A stretch of DNA of 64,000 nucleotides from Mangrovimicrobium sp048323675 (GTDB taxonomy: Bacteria > Pseudomonadota > Gammaproteobacteria > Pseudomonadales > Halieaceae), in contig NZ_JBLWFK010000001.1 of the NCBI RefSeq assembly GCF_048323675.1, positions 496,001 through 560,000 on the forward strand, read 5' to 3'. The notes under the pieces were generated by a model, which had not been told where the DNA came from, did not search any database, and saw nothing but the letters and a program-made list of their open reading frames with translations. Made by a program: the position numbers and the translations under genes. Every line of letters begins with the position of its first letter. The stretch's first letter is position 1. Shown in pieces: positions 37,078 to 45,245 of the stretch.

Positions 37078-37446
37078 TCAGGCGATTTCAGTTTCCGGCG
37101 AAACCAGCGGGTAGAATTCAACCGGCGCGAGTCCATAGGCTGCGCGCGCCCTGTCGCAATCGGGATTGGGCAGGCCCTGCTCGCCGTTGATCCTGAAATC
37201 GTGGCAGGGGGCGGGGCGGTTTTCGTAGATGGTGCAGCGCACCCCGCTGCCGACGTCACCCAGCAGCGCGACGCAGCGCGGCGACCGGTCATTGGTGCCC
37301 CGCATACAGGAGCGCGTCGGGGAGACCTGTTCGGTCAGGTTGTCGGGGACTCTGCCGCCGGCGCTTTGTGCCTCTCCCCAGTAAAACGACACACGGAAGA
37401 ACGCGCAGCATGCCCCGCAGCTCATACACGCAGATTCACTACTCAT
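37078..37446 (-). CDS. YkgJ-family cysteine-cluster protein
   Basis: 122 residues. CMSCGACCAFFR (7-18) at the N-terminus and CVALLGDVGSGVRC, IYENRPAPCHDF and PNPDC later provide the eight-Cys pattern of the zinc/iron-binding YkgJ (CxxCxxCC) family. A metal-cluster function is likely, but the role is unknown. It is a lone gene between the ten-gene operon and the TetR-regulated block. Confidence 0.87.
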   Translation of the reverse strand: MSSESACMSCGACCAFFRVSFYWGEAQSAGGRVPDNLTEQVSPTRSCMRGTNDRSPRCVALLGDVGSGVRCTIYENRPAPCHDFRINGEQGLPNPDCDRARAAYGLAPVEFYPLVSPETEIA

Positions 37447-37692
37447 TTTTTTTGCACACTCGAAAACTGGAATTACAGCGATGTATCCGCGTGCCGCCGA
37501 GTAAAGAAGCGCCAGGACAGGCGCGAAAGTGGCCGGGTGGCCGGTTCGTGGAGACGCCCTCTGGTTTCGCTACGGGGCCGGGCCCCGATCCAGAGTGGCG
37601 GAAAAATAGCAGCAAACCCGGTTGTCGGCAATAGCCTCGCCGGTCGCCGTTACAGCAGTACCCGGTCCCGCCCTCGGACCGGGAACCCGGGA
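37447..37692. other. Non-coding gap before the VOC/LLM arm
   Basis: A 246-bp gap between minus-strand genes. It would contain the promoter of the YkgJ gene and the 3' end of the VOC/LLM transcript. I see no strong hairpin or gene. Confidence 0.4.
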
Positions 37693-38163
37693 TTATTTAC
37701 CCCCGGTGAAAGCCCACATTTCGGGCGTGGCCCAGATGTATTCGACGTAGTGGCCGAGGGTCGCGCGGCAGTCCACGTACATGAAATTGAGCCCCTCCGG
37801 CATGTGGTGTTCGACGGCAATCGACCAGCCTTCCGCGCGCACCTGGCGGTGTGTCTGTTCCCAGTCGAAGGTGCGCACCGCGATGTGGTGAAAGCGGGGG
37901 CTGTCATCGTCCGGCAGGTACTCCGAATAGATATCCACCGTGGCGCCGGGCAGGGGCTGGATGATCTCGAACATGTGCTTGTCGTCGGCCCAGCCCATGG
38001 CGGCACGGCAGCGGGAGTGGCGCATGCCCTCCGGCGTCAGCACATCGATTTCGGGGTCGATAAGGAGGAAGTCCTCGATCCCGTAGCGTGTCTTCATCAG
38101 TTCGACGGTCCGGTCGAGGTCCCGGGTGACATAGGCGGTCTGGAAACAATCGGTCAAAAGCAT
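37693..38163 (-). CDS. VOC-domain protein, paralogue of the gene at 44209
   Basis: 156 residues from the ATG at 38163 (AAGGA 9 nt upstream); the frame is open to 38205 but without a good site. MLLTDCFQTAYVTRDLDRTV, FHHIAVRT and NFMYVDCRATLGHYVEYIW carry the VOC pattern with several His and Glu ligands. It is clearly related to the VOC protein at 44209 (NAYVTHDLDRAME; RATLGHYVEFTW). It follows the LLM oxidoreductase on the same strand and shares its TetR-operator promoter. Confidence 0.87.
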   Translation of the reverse strand: MLLTDCFQTAYVTRDLDRTVELMKTRYGIEDFLLIDPEIDVLTPEGMRHSRCRAAMGWADDKHMFEIIQPLPGATVDIYSEYLPDDDSPRFHHIAVRTFDWEQTHRQVRAEGWSIAVEHHMPEGLNFMYVDCRATLGHYVEYIWATPEMWAFTGGK

Positions 38164-38213
38164 GGTGTGTTCCTTTGTGATGTGTGGGCCAGGGTTACCT
38201 TCCACTGTGCTGG

Positions 38214-39074
38214 CTAGAGCCGGCCGATAACCTCATCGGCGAGCCAGCTGATACCGTCGATGGCGGAGCCGGGAAGGCTTTGCAGCGGCACGGTGACGCG
38301 GCTGACACCGAGGTCGCGCAAGCGCCGCAGTTCATCCAGGCCGCCGGTGTTGGCCCAGACACTGGTGATTTCCAGTTCGTTGAAATCCCTGCCCACTTCG
38401 GCGCAGGCAGCGCGGAGTCGGTCGATATTGGGGGCCAGTTCCGCCGCGCTGTAAATTGCGGGGTACCAGCCCTGGCCGTAGCGGGCCGCGCGCAGGAAGG
38501 CCTTGCCGGCATGCCCGCCGATAAACACCGGCAGGTCGGATTTTGCCACCGGGATCGGGAAGCTCCGGAAATTGCGCCAGTCGAGGAACTCGCTCTGGTG
38601 GTTCACTTCCTCCCCGGACCAGGCCTTGCGCAGGGCCTGCAGGTAGTCGTCAAACCGCGCCCCGCGTTTCTCGAACGGCGTGCCCATGGCGCGGAATTCC
38701 TCGCGCATCCAGCCCAGGCCGAGGCCCAGCATCAGGCGGCCGCCGGAGATGACGTCGAGTGAGGCAGCCTGCTTGGCGAACAGCAGGGGATTGGTCTGCG
38801 GCAGGATGTTGATGCCGGTACCCAGTTTCAGGGTGCTGGTTGCCGCGGCGACCGCGCTGAGTGTGACCAGGGGGTCGAAAAAATTCATGTCGCCGCCCAG
38901 CGGCATCTCGCCGCTTTGCGAATAGGGATAGTCCGTTTCCAGCCGGGTGGGGATGATGACGTGCTCCGCGGTCCACACGGATTCGCAGCCGGCTGCTTCG
39001 GCGTGCCGGGCAATGCCGACGATGTCCTCGATGCCGGCGACATCGATATTGATGGGGATGACACCAATTTTCAT
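38214..39074 (-). CDS. LLM-class flavin/F420-dependent oxidoreductase
   Basis: 286 residues. The luciferase-like barrel is seen in AGCESVWTAEHVIIP, TSTLKLGTGINILPQTNPLLFAKQAASLDVISGGRLMLGLGLGWM and FEKRGARFDDYLQALRKAW. These match the TIGR03619/F420-type LLM group. The cofactor (F420 or FMN) is not shown by sequence. A palindrome matching the one at the tetR promoter lies 52 bp upstream. It probably oxidises the substrate of the regulated pathway. Confidence 0.9.
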   Translation of the reverse strand: MKIGVIPINIDVAGIEDIVGIARHAEAAGCESVWTAEHVIIPTRLETDYPYSQSGEMPLGGDMNFFDPLVTLSAVAAATSTLKLGTGINILPQTNPLLFAKQAASLDVISGGRLMLGLGLGWMREEFRAMGTPFEKRGARFDDYLQALRKAWSGEEVNHQSEFLDWRNFRSFPIPVAKSDLPVFIGGHAGKAFLRAARYGQGWYPAIYSAAELAPNIDRLRAACAEVGRDFNELEITSVWANTGGLDELRRLRDLGVSRVTVPLQSLPGSAIDGISWLADEVIGRL

Positions 39075-39125
39075 GGCTGCGCCCTTTCCTGTTGTTATTG
39101 TGAGCTTCGTGAGCTGCTGATCACC

Positions 39126-39143
39126 CTAAGCTAAATAGCTTAG
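39126..39143. promoter_or_regulatory. TetR-type palindromic operator (LLM arm)
   Basis: CTAAGC-N6-GCTTAG, a perfect 6+6 inverted repeat 52 bp upstream of the LLM start. Its core TAAGC-N6-GCTTA is identical in sequence and spacing to the palindrome at 39996-40015 in the tetR-SDR promoter, so both are likely bound by the TetR protein encoded between them. Confidence 0.72.
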
Positions 39144-39279
39144 TGACTTTGCATTCTACTCCCCGTCGACGGCCATGCAATACACGGCGCCGGCTGTTTC
39201 TTGGTGGCCGCGGAACGCAGAGTTGACTGCGGCTGAGATTTCCGGGGCCTGCCAGCGGCTGGTGCCCGGGCCCGAATAC

Positions 39280-39948
39280 TTAGGGGCTCCAGGGAGCCTG
39301 CATGCCGGCGGTGGCGAAATCCAGGCTGTGCTGCAGGTAGGCCTCCCGCGAGGAAATCAGGTTGCGCGAAAAGCTTCGCGACTGGTCCCAGTCGACAACC
39401 GACATCAGGAATAGGGAGAACGCGGTCAGGAAACGCAACTCGACAATTTCCGCCGGGACCGGTTGCAGGCTGTCCTGCAGCATCTCGTAGAGGTTGCGGG
39501 TGATCTCCGGTGAATCGGCGATGGTGCGCCAGTAGGAGATGTCGTTGAACACCCGCAATGCCAGCAGGAATGCCGCGTAGGAGCATTCTCCCTCTTTGTT
39601 GGTCTCATCGGCAATCGGCCGCAGCAGTACTTCCATGATGGCCCGGGTGTCCTTTTCGAAGCCCTTTTTCAACAACTTGCCGAGGACGTCCCGGCGCCGT
39701 TGGTCCACCGAGGATGAGCGGCGCCTGATGGTTTCGCGGATCAGGCCGTCCTTGTTCTTGAAGTAGTAATGCACGGCGGAATTGTTGGCGGAGCCCGCGG
39801 CCAGGGAAATCTGGCGCAGGGAGACGCCGTCGCTGCCGTGCCGGCCAATCAGGGTTTCCGTGGCGTCGAGGATGGCATCCTGCAGGTTGCCTGGTGCGGA
39901 GGAGGGGGAGTCCCTGTTCAAGTGCCTGTTCCTTGACCGTGCCGGCAA
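39280..39948 (-). CDS. TetR-family transcriptional regulator
   Basis: 222 residues from a TTG at 39948; no in-frame ATG is better placed. The HTH reads GVSLRQISLAAGSANNSAVHYYFKNKDGLIRET (about 43-75), followed by a helical ligand-binding domain ending in MQAPWSP. It is divergent from the SDR operon at 40046, and a palindrome sits between. It presumably represses both arms until a pathway substrate is bound. Confidence 0.9.
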   Translation of the reverse strand: MPARSRNRHLNRDSPSSAPGNLQDAILDATETLIGRHGSDGVSLRQISLAAGSANNSAVHYYFKNKDGLIRETIRRRSSSVDQRRRDVLGKLLKKGFEKDTRAIMEVLLRPIADETNKEGECSYAAFLLALRVFNDISYWRTIADSPEITRNLYEMLQDSLQPVPAEIVELRFLTAFSLFLMSVVDWDQSRSFSRNLISSREAYLQHSLDFATAGMQAPWSP

Positions 39949-39995
39949 TGCCTGTGTGCGCAGGCTGAAGTGCCGGAAAAATTTTGCAAAAAGTG

Positions 39996-40015
39996 TTTAA
40001 GCTGTATCGCTTAAA
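39996..40015. promoter_or_regulatory. TetR-type palindromic operator (tetR-SDR divergon)
   Basis: TTTAAGC-tgtatc-GCTTAAA, a perfect 7+7 inverted repeat between the divergent tetR and SDR genes (48 bp from tetR, 31 bp from the SDR ATG). It shares its core with the palindrome at 39126-39143. Confidence 0.75.
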
Positions 40016-40045
40016 GTAATATGATGCGCAGATAAAGTCAAAATA

Positions 40046-40816
40046 ATGGTCGCAGCAATGGCAAAACTGGCAGGTAAGGTCGCCCTGGTCACAGGGGCGG
40101 GCACGGGCATCGGTCGCGGCATCGCCGAACGCTTTGCCGCGGAGGGCGCACAGGTGGTGATCGCCGCGCGCAGGGAGGGTCCGCTGCAGGAGGTGGCCGC
40201 GCTGGCACCGGAAGCGATCAGCTACGTGCAGATGGACCTCACCAGCACCGCCGACCAGGAACGCGCCCTGGACACCGTGGTGGAACGGTACGGTCGCCTC
40301 GACGTGCTGGTGAACAACGCCGCCTGCCAGTTGTGGAAACCCTTCGCGGAAACCAGCGACGAGGAAATCGAGGCGATCTATTCCACCAATCTCACCTCCA
40401 CGGTCAGGCTGATCAAGCGCGCACTGCCGCTGCTGCGGGAAAGTGGCGGCAATATCGTCAATATCTCCTCCACCGCCTCGCGCTACACCACAACACCTTC
40501 CGACAATCTCGCCGTTTACGGTGCGTCCAAGGCGGGTCTCAACCAGTTGACCCGGGCGCTGGCGCCGGAATTCGGCCCACTGGGGGTGCGCATCAACGCG
40601 GTGGCTCCCGGGGTTACCTTCGGTGAGTATGCGGCGGAGGGGCTGGCCAGTTCACCGGGACACATGCAGGCCCTGATCGACCGCACGCCGATGGCGCGTA
40701 TCGGTACTCCCGATGACATCGCGCTACTGGTGCTGTTTCTCGCCAGCGAGCAGGCCGGCTGGATTACCGGCCAGGTCATCGATTCCAGCGGTGGCTGGCA
40801 GATTGCCGCGGGCTAG
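40046..40816 (+). CDS. SDR-family oxidoreductase (first of two)
   Basis: 256 residues; the ATG at 40058 is an equally good start. TGAGTGIGRGIAERFAAEGA (about 16-35) is the cofactor motif, VNNAACQLW the NNA region, and NISSTASRYTTTPSDNLAVYGASKAG supplies Ser and Tyr-x3-Lys. FabG-like and cytosolic. It opens the plus-strand arm of the TetR-controlled block, and the operator is 31 bp upstream. Confidence 0.93.
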   Translation: MVAAMAKLAGKVALVTGAGTGIGRGIAERFAAEGAQVVIAARREGPLQEVAALAPEAISYVQMDLTSTADQERALDTVVERYGRLDVLVNNAACQLWKPFAETSDEEIEAIYSTNLTSTVRLIKRALPLLRESGGNIVNISSTASRYTTTPSDNLAVYGASKAGLNQLTRALAPEFGPLGVRINAVAPGVTFGEYAAEGLASSPGHMQALIDRTPMARIGTPDDIALLVLFLASEQAGWITGQVIDSSGGWQIAAG

Positions 40817-40855
40817 AACAATAAACACTGGGCAGTTCACATGCCGGAGTTATCT

Positions 40856-41644
40856 ATGCAGGAAGAAAGACTATTGTCTGTCGTCGTGACGGGTGCCGCG
40901 GGCGGCATCGGCAGGGCTGTGTGCGAGCGCCTGGCGCGCAGTGGCTGGCAGGTGCTGGCGGTTGATCGCGACGCCGGGCGCCTCGTGTGGACAGAACAGG
41001 TGGCCAACGTCGCGGCGTTCGCCGCGGACATCACCTGCGCGCAAGCCAACCAGGATTTCATCGCCGCCGCGGAAGAGCAGTTTGGCGGCGTGGATGCCGT
41101 GGTCCTCAACGCGGCGGTTCCGATGGGCGGCACCCTCGAGCAGATCGCATGGGCCGACTTCGAAAAGGTGATTGCCGTCAACCTGATGGGGACGGCGCTC
41201 GGCATCCGCAGTGCCCTGCCTGCCCTGCGCCGCCGCGGCGGTGGCGCCATCCTGGTCACCGCATCCACTCACGGACTGGCCGGAGAGATCGAGAACGCTG
41301 CCTACGTGGCCAGCAAGCACGCGGTTGTCGGCCTGGTGAAGAGCGTGGCCCGCGATGTCGGTTGGGAAGGTATCCGCATCAACGCCATCTGCCCGGGGCT
41401 GACCCGGCAAACCGGCATGACCAGCTTCCTCGAGGATCCGGCCATCGACCCGGCAATCATGGGCGAACTGGTGAAGGGAATTCCCCTGCAGCGCTGCGCC
41501 GAACCGGACGAGATGGCCGCAGTGATGGAATTCCTGGTGTCCCCGGCATCCGCCTACGTCACCGGCATCGCCATGCCCGTGGACGGCGGCGCGATTACCG
41601 GCTCCGGCCTGCGCGGGCCGGCCAGCGGACCAGGCAACTACTGA
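40856..41644 (+). CDS. SDR-family oxidoreductase (second of two)
   Basis: 262 residues from the ATG at 40856 (GGAG 7 nt upstream); an ATG at 40841 adds five residues. VTGAAGGIGRAVCERLARSGW is the NAD(P)-binding motif; ILVTASTHGLAGEIENAAYVASKHAVV contains the Ser and Tyr-x3-Lys triad. It is about 40 bp from the previous SDR gene. The pair probably carries out alcohol/ketone steps in the same pathway. Confidence 0.92.
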   Translation: MQEERLLSVVVTGAAGGIGRAVCERLARSGWQVLAVDRDAGRLVWTEQVANVAAFAADITCAQANQDFIAAAEEQFGGVDAVVLNAAVPMGGTLEQIAWADFEKVIAVNLMGTALGIRSALPALRRRGGGAILVTASTHGLAGEIENAAYVASKHAVVGLVKSVARDVGWEGIRINAICPGLTRQTGMTSFLEDPAIDPAIMGELVKGIPLQRCAEPDEMAAVMEFLVSPASAYVTGIAMPVDGGAITGSGLRGPASGPGNY

Positions 41645-41671
41645 CACACAGCTGACACCGGGGAAGTACCC

Positions 41672-42955
41672 ATGACCGACTCCAAAACACCGATGGCCCA
41701 GGAGCGCTTTGCCGCCAGGAGCGGCGCCGACAGCGCACCAGCAGATTTTTCCACCGACGCCGGCGCGCTGGCATACGCCAGTGCGCAGCTGGACAAGCTG
41801 GTGGACGCCATGCGCTACAAGCTGGAAAAACATATCAGCGGTTGGCCCGGTGATGACCGCGAACTCGATACCCACGAGGCCCTGCGCCACCTGCTGCGCG
41901 ATATCAGCTTCGGCCACGCGGCCTATATGGAAGCCGACTATGCCAATCCCAACCTCACCAAGATGAGCGGGACCAGCCGGGTGCAGTTCCAGCTGCCGTC
42001 CCCGGACTGTGTCTACCACTCCGCGATACTACACGGTGACTACAGTTACCGGATACGCGGCAACCGCGGTTCGGCGACCGTGTTCCAGCTGACGGTCTAC
42101 CAGGGGCATGCCTGCGACCTGGTCGGCTGGAAAACCCACGCGATGCTCAACAACTTCGATTACCCGGCGCAACTGGCGGCCGATTGCGAGGTAGAGATCG
42201 TTCTGTCGCGAACCCGCCCGGCGCAGCTCGGCGATGCGCTCTGGCTGGAACTGCCCGAGGGCCCCTGCGAACTGCACAGCCGCCAGTATTACGGCGACTG
42301 GGAGAATGAGAATCCCGCCGACCTGGTACTGACCGTCGATGAGCAGTCCTTTCCGGCGAAGTTGCTGGACCGCGCAAGCGCTGAAACCCGGCTGAATCGC
42401 CTGGTCGACCTGCTGCGGGTGCACACGGATTTCTACCGGGCCGGGGTGCAGGCGCACCTCGACGCCGATGCGGAGGAAATCGCCGAACTGGTGATTCCGG
42501 GGGCATTCGAAGGCACCAATTATTTTCCGGGGCACTTCCGCTGCGCGGAGGATGAAGCGGTGATCATCGAGTTCGAGGACCCGGGCTCCCTGTACTGGAA
42601 CACCGCGCTGTTCCAGATGCAGTACGAACCCGGCGACTGGTGGGCGCGTATGTCCTCCCTGAATACGCAGCAGGTGCACACGGACCCCGACGGCAAACTG
42701 CGCATCGTCTGCAGCTGGAAGGACCCCGGCGTCGCCAACTGGCTGGATGCCTCCGGGCGGCATCTGCACCTGATCGCTTTTCGATTCTTCCGCGCCGCGC
42801 GCACGCCGGCCAGGCCGAAACTCCGGACGGTCCCGCTGGCGAACGTCCACGACTACCTGCCGCCGGGCACCGCGCAGGTCACGGCGCAGGAACGCCAGCG
42901 CCTGCTGGAGCGGCGCCTGTTTTCCGTGTACCGCAGGCGCTGCGGCGATTTCTGA
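41672..42955 (+). CDS. DUF1214-like protein
   Basis: 427 residues. The segment SPDCVYHSAILHGDYSYRIRGNRGSATVFQLTVYQG, shown here in parts as SPDCVYHSAIL and YSYRIRGNRGSA, resembles the core of DUF1214/DUF1254-type proteins. No signal peptide or membrane helix is present. Function is unknown. The gene lies between the SDR pair and the sulfotransferase on the same strand. Confidence 0.65.
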   Translation: MTDSKTPMAQERFAARSGADSAPADFSTDAGALAYASAQLDKLVDAMRYKLEKHISGWPGDDRELDTHEALRHLLRDISFGHAAYMEADYANPNLTKMSGTSRVQFQLPSPDCVYHSAILHGDYSYRIRGNRGSATVFQLTVYQGHACDLVGWKTHAMLNNFDYPAQLAADCEVEIVLSRTRPAQLGDALWLELPEGPCELHSRQYYGDWENENPADLVLTVDEQSFPAKLLDRASAETRLNRLVDLLRVHTDFYRAGVQAHLDADAEEIAELVIPGAFEGTNYFPGHFRCAEDEAVIIEFEDPGSLYWNTALFQMQYEPGDWWARMSSLNTQQVHTDPDGKLRIVCSWKDPGVANWLDASGRHLHLIAFRFFRAARTPARPKLRTVPLANVHDYLPPGTAQVTAQERQRLLERRLFSVYRRRCGDF

Positions 42956-42968
42956 GGGGCTGCCGACC

Positions 42969-44144
42969 ATGACTGATATCGACGCACTGAAACACGCGCT
43001 CACCCTGGAGCCGCTGCTGGAGACCGCGCTGCGCGAGGCGCCGGCGCGGGAATTCAGCGACCTTTCCTTTATTCCCAACCTGCGCAAGGTGCTGGAAATT
43101 CCCGAACGCCTGGACATGTCGGCCCGCGGTTTGATGGGCATGCACGCGAATAACGTGCGTTTCCTGGTCAACCGCCTGCGCTACGAGAACGACCTGCAGC
43201 AACACCCGGAAATCCTCGAGGAGGACGTGTCCGACCCGATTGTGGTACTGGGTTTGCCGCGCAGTGGCACGACCAAGTTGCAGCGTTTTCTCTCCGCCGA
43301 TCCCAACCTGCAGGTGACCCACACCTACCGGATGTTCAACCCGGCCCCGTTTCCCGGGGAAGCGGCCGGAGATCCCACGCCGCGCATCGAGTGGACCAGG
43401 CAGATGATGGCCGCGGTCACCAACACTGGCGAAAGCTACCAGATCATGCACGAGTTCAATGCGCTGGAAGCCGATGAATCCAGTTTCGTGCCGCTGGCCA
43501 ATTTCGATTACGTCATGCAGTACATCACCGCGCCGGACCCGGTATTTCTCGACTGGGTGCGCGGGGTCGACCGGGTATCGCCGCTGACCTGGCTGAAGAA
43601 AATGCTGCAGTACCTGCAGTGGCAGGACGGCGGCAAGCGCGGCAGGCCCTGGTTGCTGAAGAACCCGGGGCATACCGGCGAGGTCGCGGAAATGCTCTCA
43701 GTGTTCCCCAACGCGACCTTCGTGATTTCCCAGCGCGATCTCGCATCCACCATGGGTTCGAGCATGCGCATGATGGGGGAGATTATGCAGAACTCCTTCG
43801 ACACCTATGACACGCGGCAGATGGCGGATGAACTGGTCGCCTACTGGGTCTATGAGCTGGAGCGCTACCAGCGTCAGGTGTGCGAGCTGGGCGACCGCCT
43901 GCGCCTGGTACGCGCACCCTACAACCGCTGCGTCTCAGATGCGCTGAGTGTGGCCCGCGAAGTCTATGCGCTTCACGACATGCCGCTGTCAGCAGAGGGC
44001 GAGGCGGCCATGCGCCAGTGGGACCGGGACAATCCCCGCCATAAACTCGGTTCCTACAGCTACCGGCTGGAAGATTACGGCTGGAGCCGCGACGCAGTGG
44101 AAGCGGCCTTCGGCCAGATTGCACAGGAATGGCGCGGCATGTAG
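42969..44144 (+). CDS. Sulfotransferase-family protein
   Basis: 391 residues. The PAPS-binding P-loop-like motif VLGLPRSGTTKLQRFLSADP (about 92-111) and a downstream SQRDLASTMGSSMRM 3'-phosphate region are typical of the family. It begins 13 bp after the previous gene. Such enzymes move sulfate from PAPS to hydroxyl groups; some bacterial homologues act in steroid or terpenoid catabolism neighbourhoods. The role here is inferred from context only. Confidence 0.85.
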   Translation: MTDIDALKHALTLEPLLETALREAPAREFSDLSFIPNLRKVLEIPERLDMSARGLMGMHANNVRFLVNRLRYENDLQQHPEILEEDVSDPIVVLGLPRSGTTKLQRFLSADPNLQVTHTYRMFNPAPFPGEAAGDPTPRIEWTRQMMAAVTNTGESYQIMHEFNALEADESSFVPLANFDYVMQYITAPDPVFLDWVRGVDRVSPLTWLKKMLQYLQWQDGGKRGRPWLLKNPGHTGEVAEMLSVFPNATFVISQRDLASTMGSSMRMMGEIMQNSFDTYDTRQMADELVAYWVYELERYQRQVCELGDRLRLVRAPYNRCVSDALSVAREVYALHDMPLSAEGEAAMRQWDRDNPRHKLGSYSYRLEDYGWSRDAVEAAFGQIAQEWRGM

Positions 44145-44165
44145 TCCGCGCCCGGTTTGACGTCC

Positions 44166-44182
44166 GGACTTTCTTAAAGTCC
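44166..44182 (+). terminator. Short hairpin after the sulfotransferase gene
   Basis: GGACTTT (44166-44172) pairs with AAAGTCC (44176-44182) around a 3-nt loop. No T run follows and the VOC gene begins 27 bp later, so it may be a partial terminator or processing site rather than an operon end. Confidence 0.25.
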
Positions 44183-44208
44183 TGAATACAGGTAAGAAGG
44201 AGAATCCG

Positions 44209-44715
44209 ATGTTGCTGCACGGCCATATGCAAAATGCCTATGTTACCCACGACCTCGACCGCGCGATGGAGATTGTCGGCAACCGGTTCGGCGTGGAACA
44301 CTTTGATCGCTTCGATCCGGAAATGGTGATCGATACACCGACCGGGTTGCAGCCCCTGGTGACCCGGGTTGCGTCATTCTGGGCCGGCGGGCTCAACGTG
44401 GAACTGATCGAACCGGTGAGCGGGTATGTGGACCATTACCTGACGATGCTGCCGGAGGATCGCAGCGACGCGGTGCCGCGCTTCCACCACATCTCGCTGC
44501 GGCGGGATGACGAAGCGGTGATGCGTGCGGAGATCGAACAGCTGGGTTTGCCGCTGGCCTTTGAGGGCCCCAGGTCCACGAAGAATCCGCTCCCCAGCCT
44601 GGTATTTATCTACCTGGATGGCCGCGCCACGCTCGGACACTATGTCGAGTTTACCTGGAAGAGTCCGGAGGCCTGGCAACTGGTAGGCTGGCCCGAGGGC
44701 CGGCCTGTGTGGTGA
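44209..44715 (+). CDS. VOC-domain protein, paralogue of the gene at 37693
   Basis: 168 residues with GAAGGAG before the ATG. NAYVTHDLDRAMEIVGNRFG, RFHHISLRR and FIYLDGRATLGHYVEFTW define the VOC fold and closely parallel the VOC protein in the other arm of the block. It is probably part of the plus-strand operon. The metal and the reaction are not known. Confidence 0.87.
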   Translation: MLLHGHMQNAYVTHDLDRAMEIVGNRFGVEHFDRFDPEMVIDTPTGLQPLVTRVASFWAGGLNVELIEPVSGYVDHYLTMLPEDRSDAVPRFHHISLRRDDEAVMRAEIEQLGLPLAFEGPRSTKNPLPSLVFIYLDGRATLGHYVEFTWKSPEAWQLVGWPEGRPVW

Positions 44716-44809
44716 GACCCTGGCGCAGGCGATACTGCCGACCCGCAGTAACGACAATAATACGAAACATGCGGCAGGCCGACCTGCCCCGGAAAGAGGA
44801 CCCACACCC

Positions 44810-45244
44810 ATGCCGATGAGCCCCGAAGAAATTGTCCGCGCGTTCTGTGCCAATGTCAGTGACCGGGACACCAGCACCCTCGAGCCGCTGTTGGCGGAGA
44901 GCATCGAGTTCATGAATGTCGGGCTGGAAGTCTACCACGGCAAGCAGGCGGTACTGGATCACTTCGCCAGCCCGCAAGGGGTCTGGGCCATGTTCCCGGA
45001 CACCTGTGATTTCCTCATTCGCAACCTCGGCGTGGCGGAAAACCGGGTCTATACCGAGCGCGTCGACATTGTCGGCGTCAACGGCCACGATGCCCGCCTG
45101 CCGCTGCTCGGCATCTTTGAAATCGAGGATGGAAAAATTCGCCACTGGCGCGATTACTCCGACATGGGCATGGTCAGGCGCCTGCTGGCGGGAGAAACCG
45201 TCACCGAGGAGGAGGGGCTGCCCTCCTGGACCAACGAGGTCTGA
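44810..45244 (+). CDS. NTF2-like (SnoaL-type) protein
   Basis: 144 residues. MSPEEIVRAFCANVSDRDTS, LEPLLAESIEFMNVGLEVYH and GIFEIEDGKIRHWRDYSDMG are the recurring elements of the NTF2/SnoaL/limonene-epoxide-hydrolase-like fold, with a Trp-Arg-Asp end motif. It could be an isomerase or epoxide hydrolase. It is the last gene of the plus-strand arm and is convergent with an SDR gene, 1 bp apart. Confidence 0.85.
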   Translation: MPMSPEEIVRAFCANVSDRDTSTLEPLLAESIEFMNVGLEVYHGKQAVLDHFASPQGVWAMFPDTCDFLIRNLGVAENRVYTERVDIVGVNGHDARLPLLGIFEIEDGKIRHWRDYSDMGMVRRLLAGETVTEEEGLPSWTNEV

Positions 45245-45245
45245 T

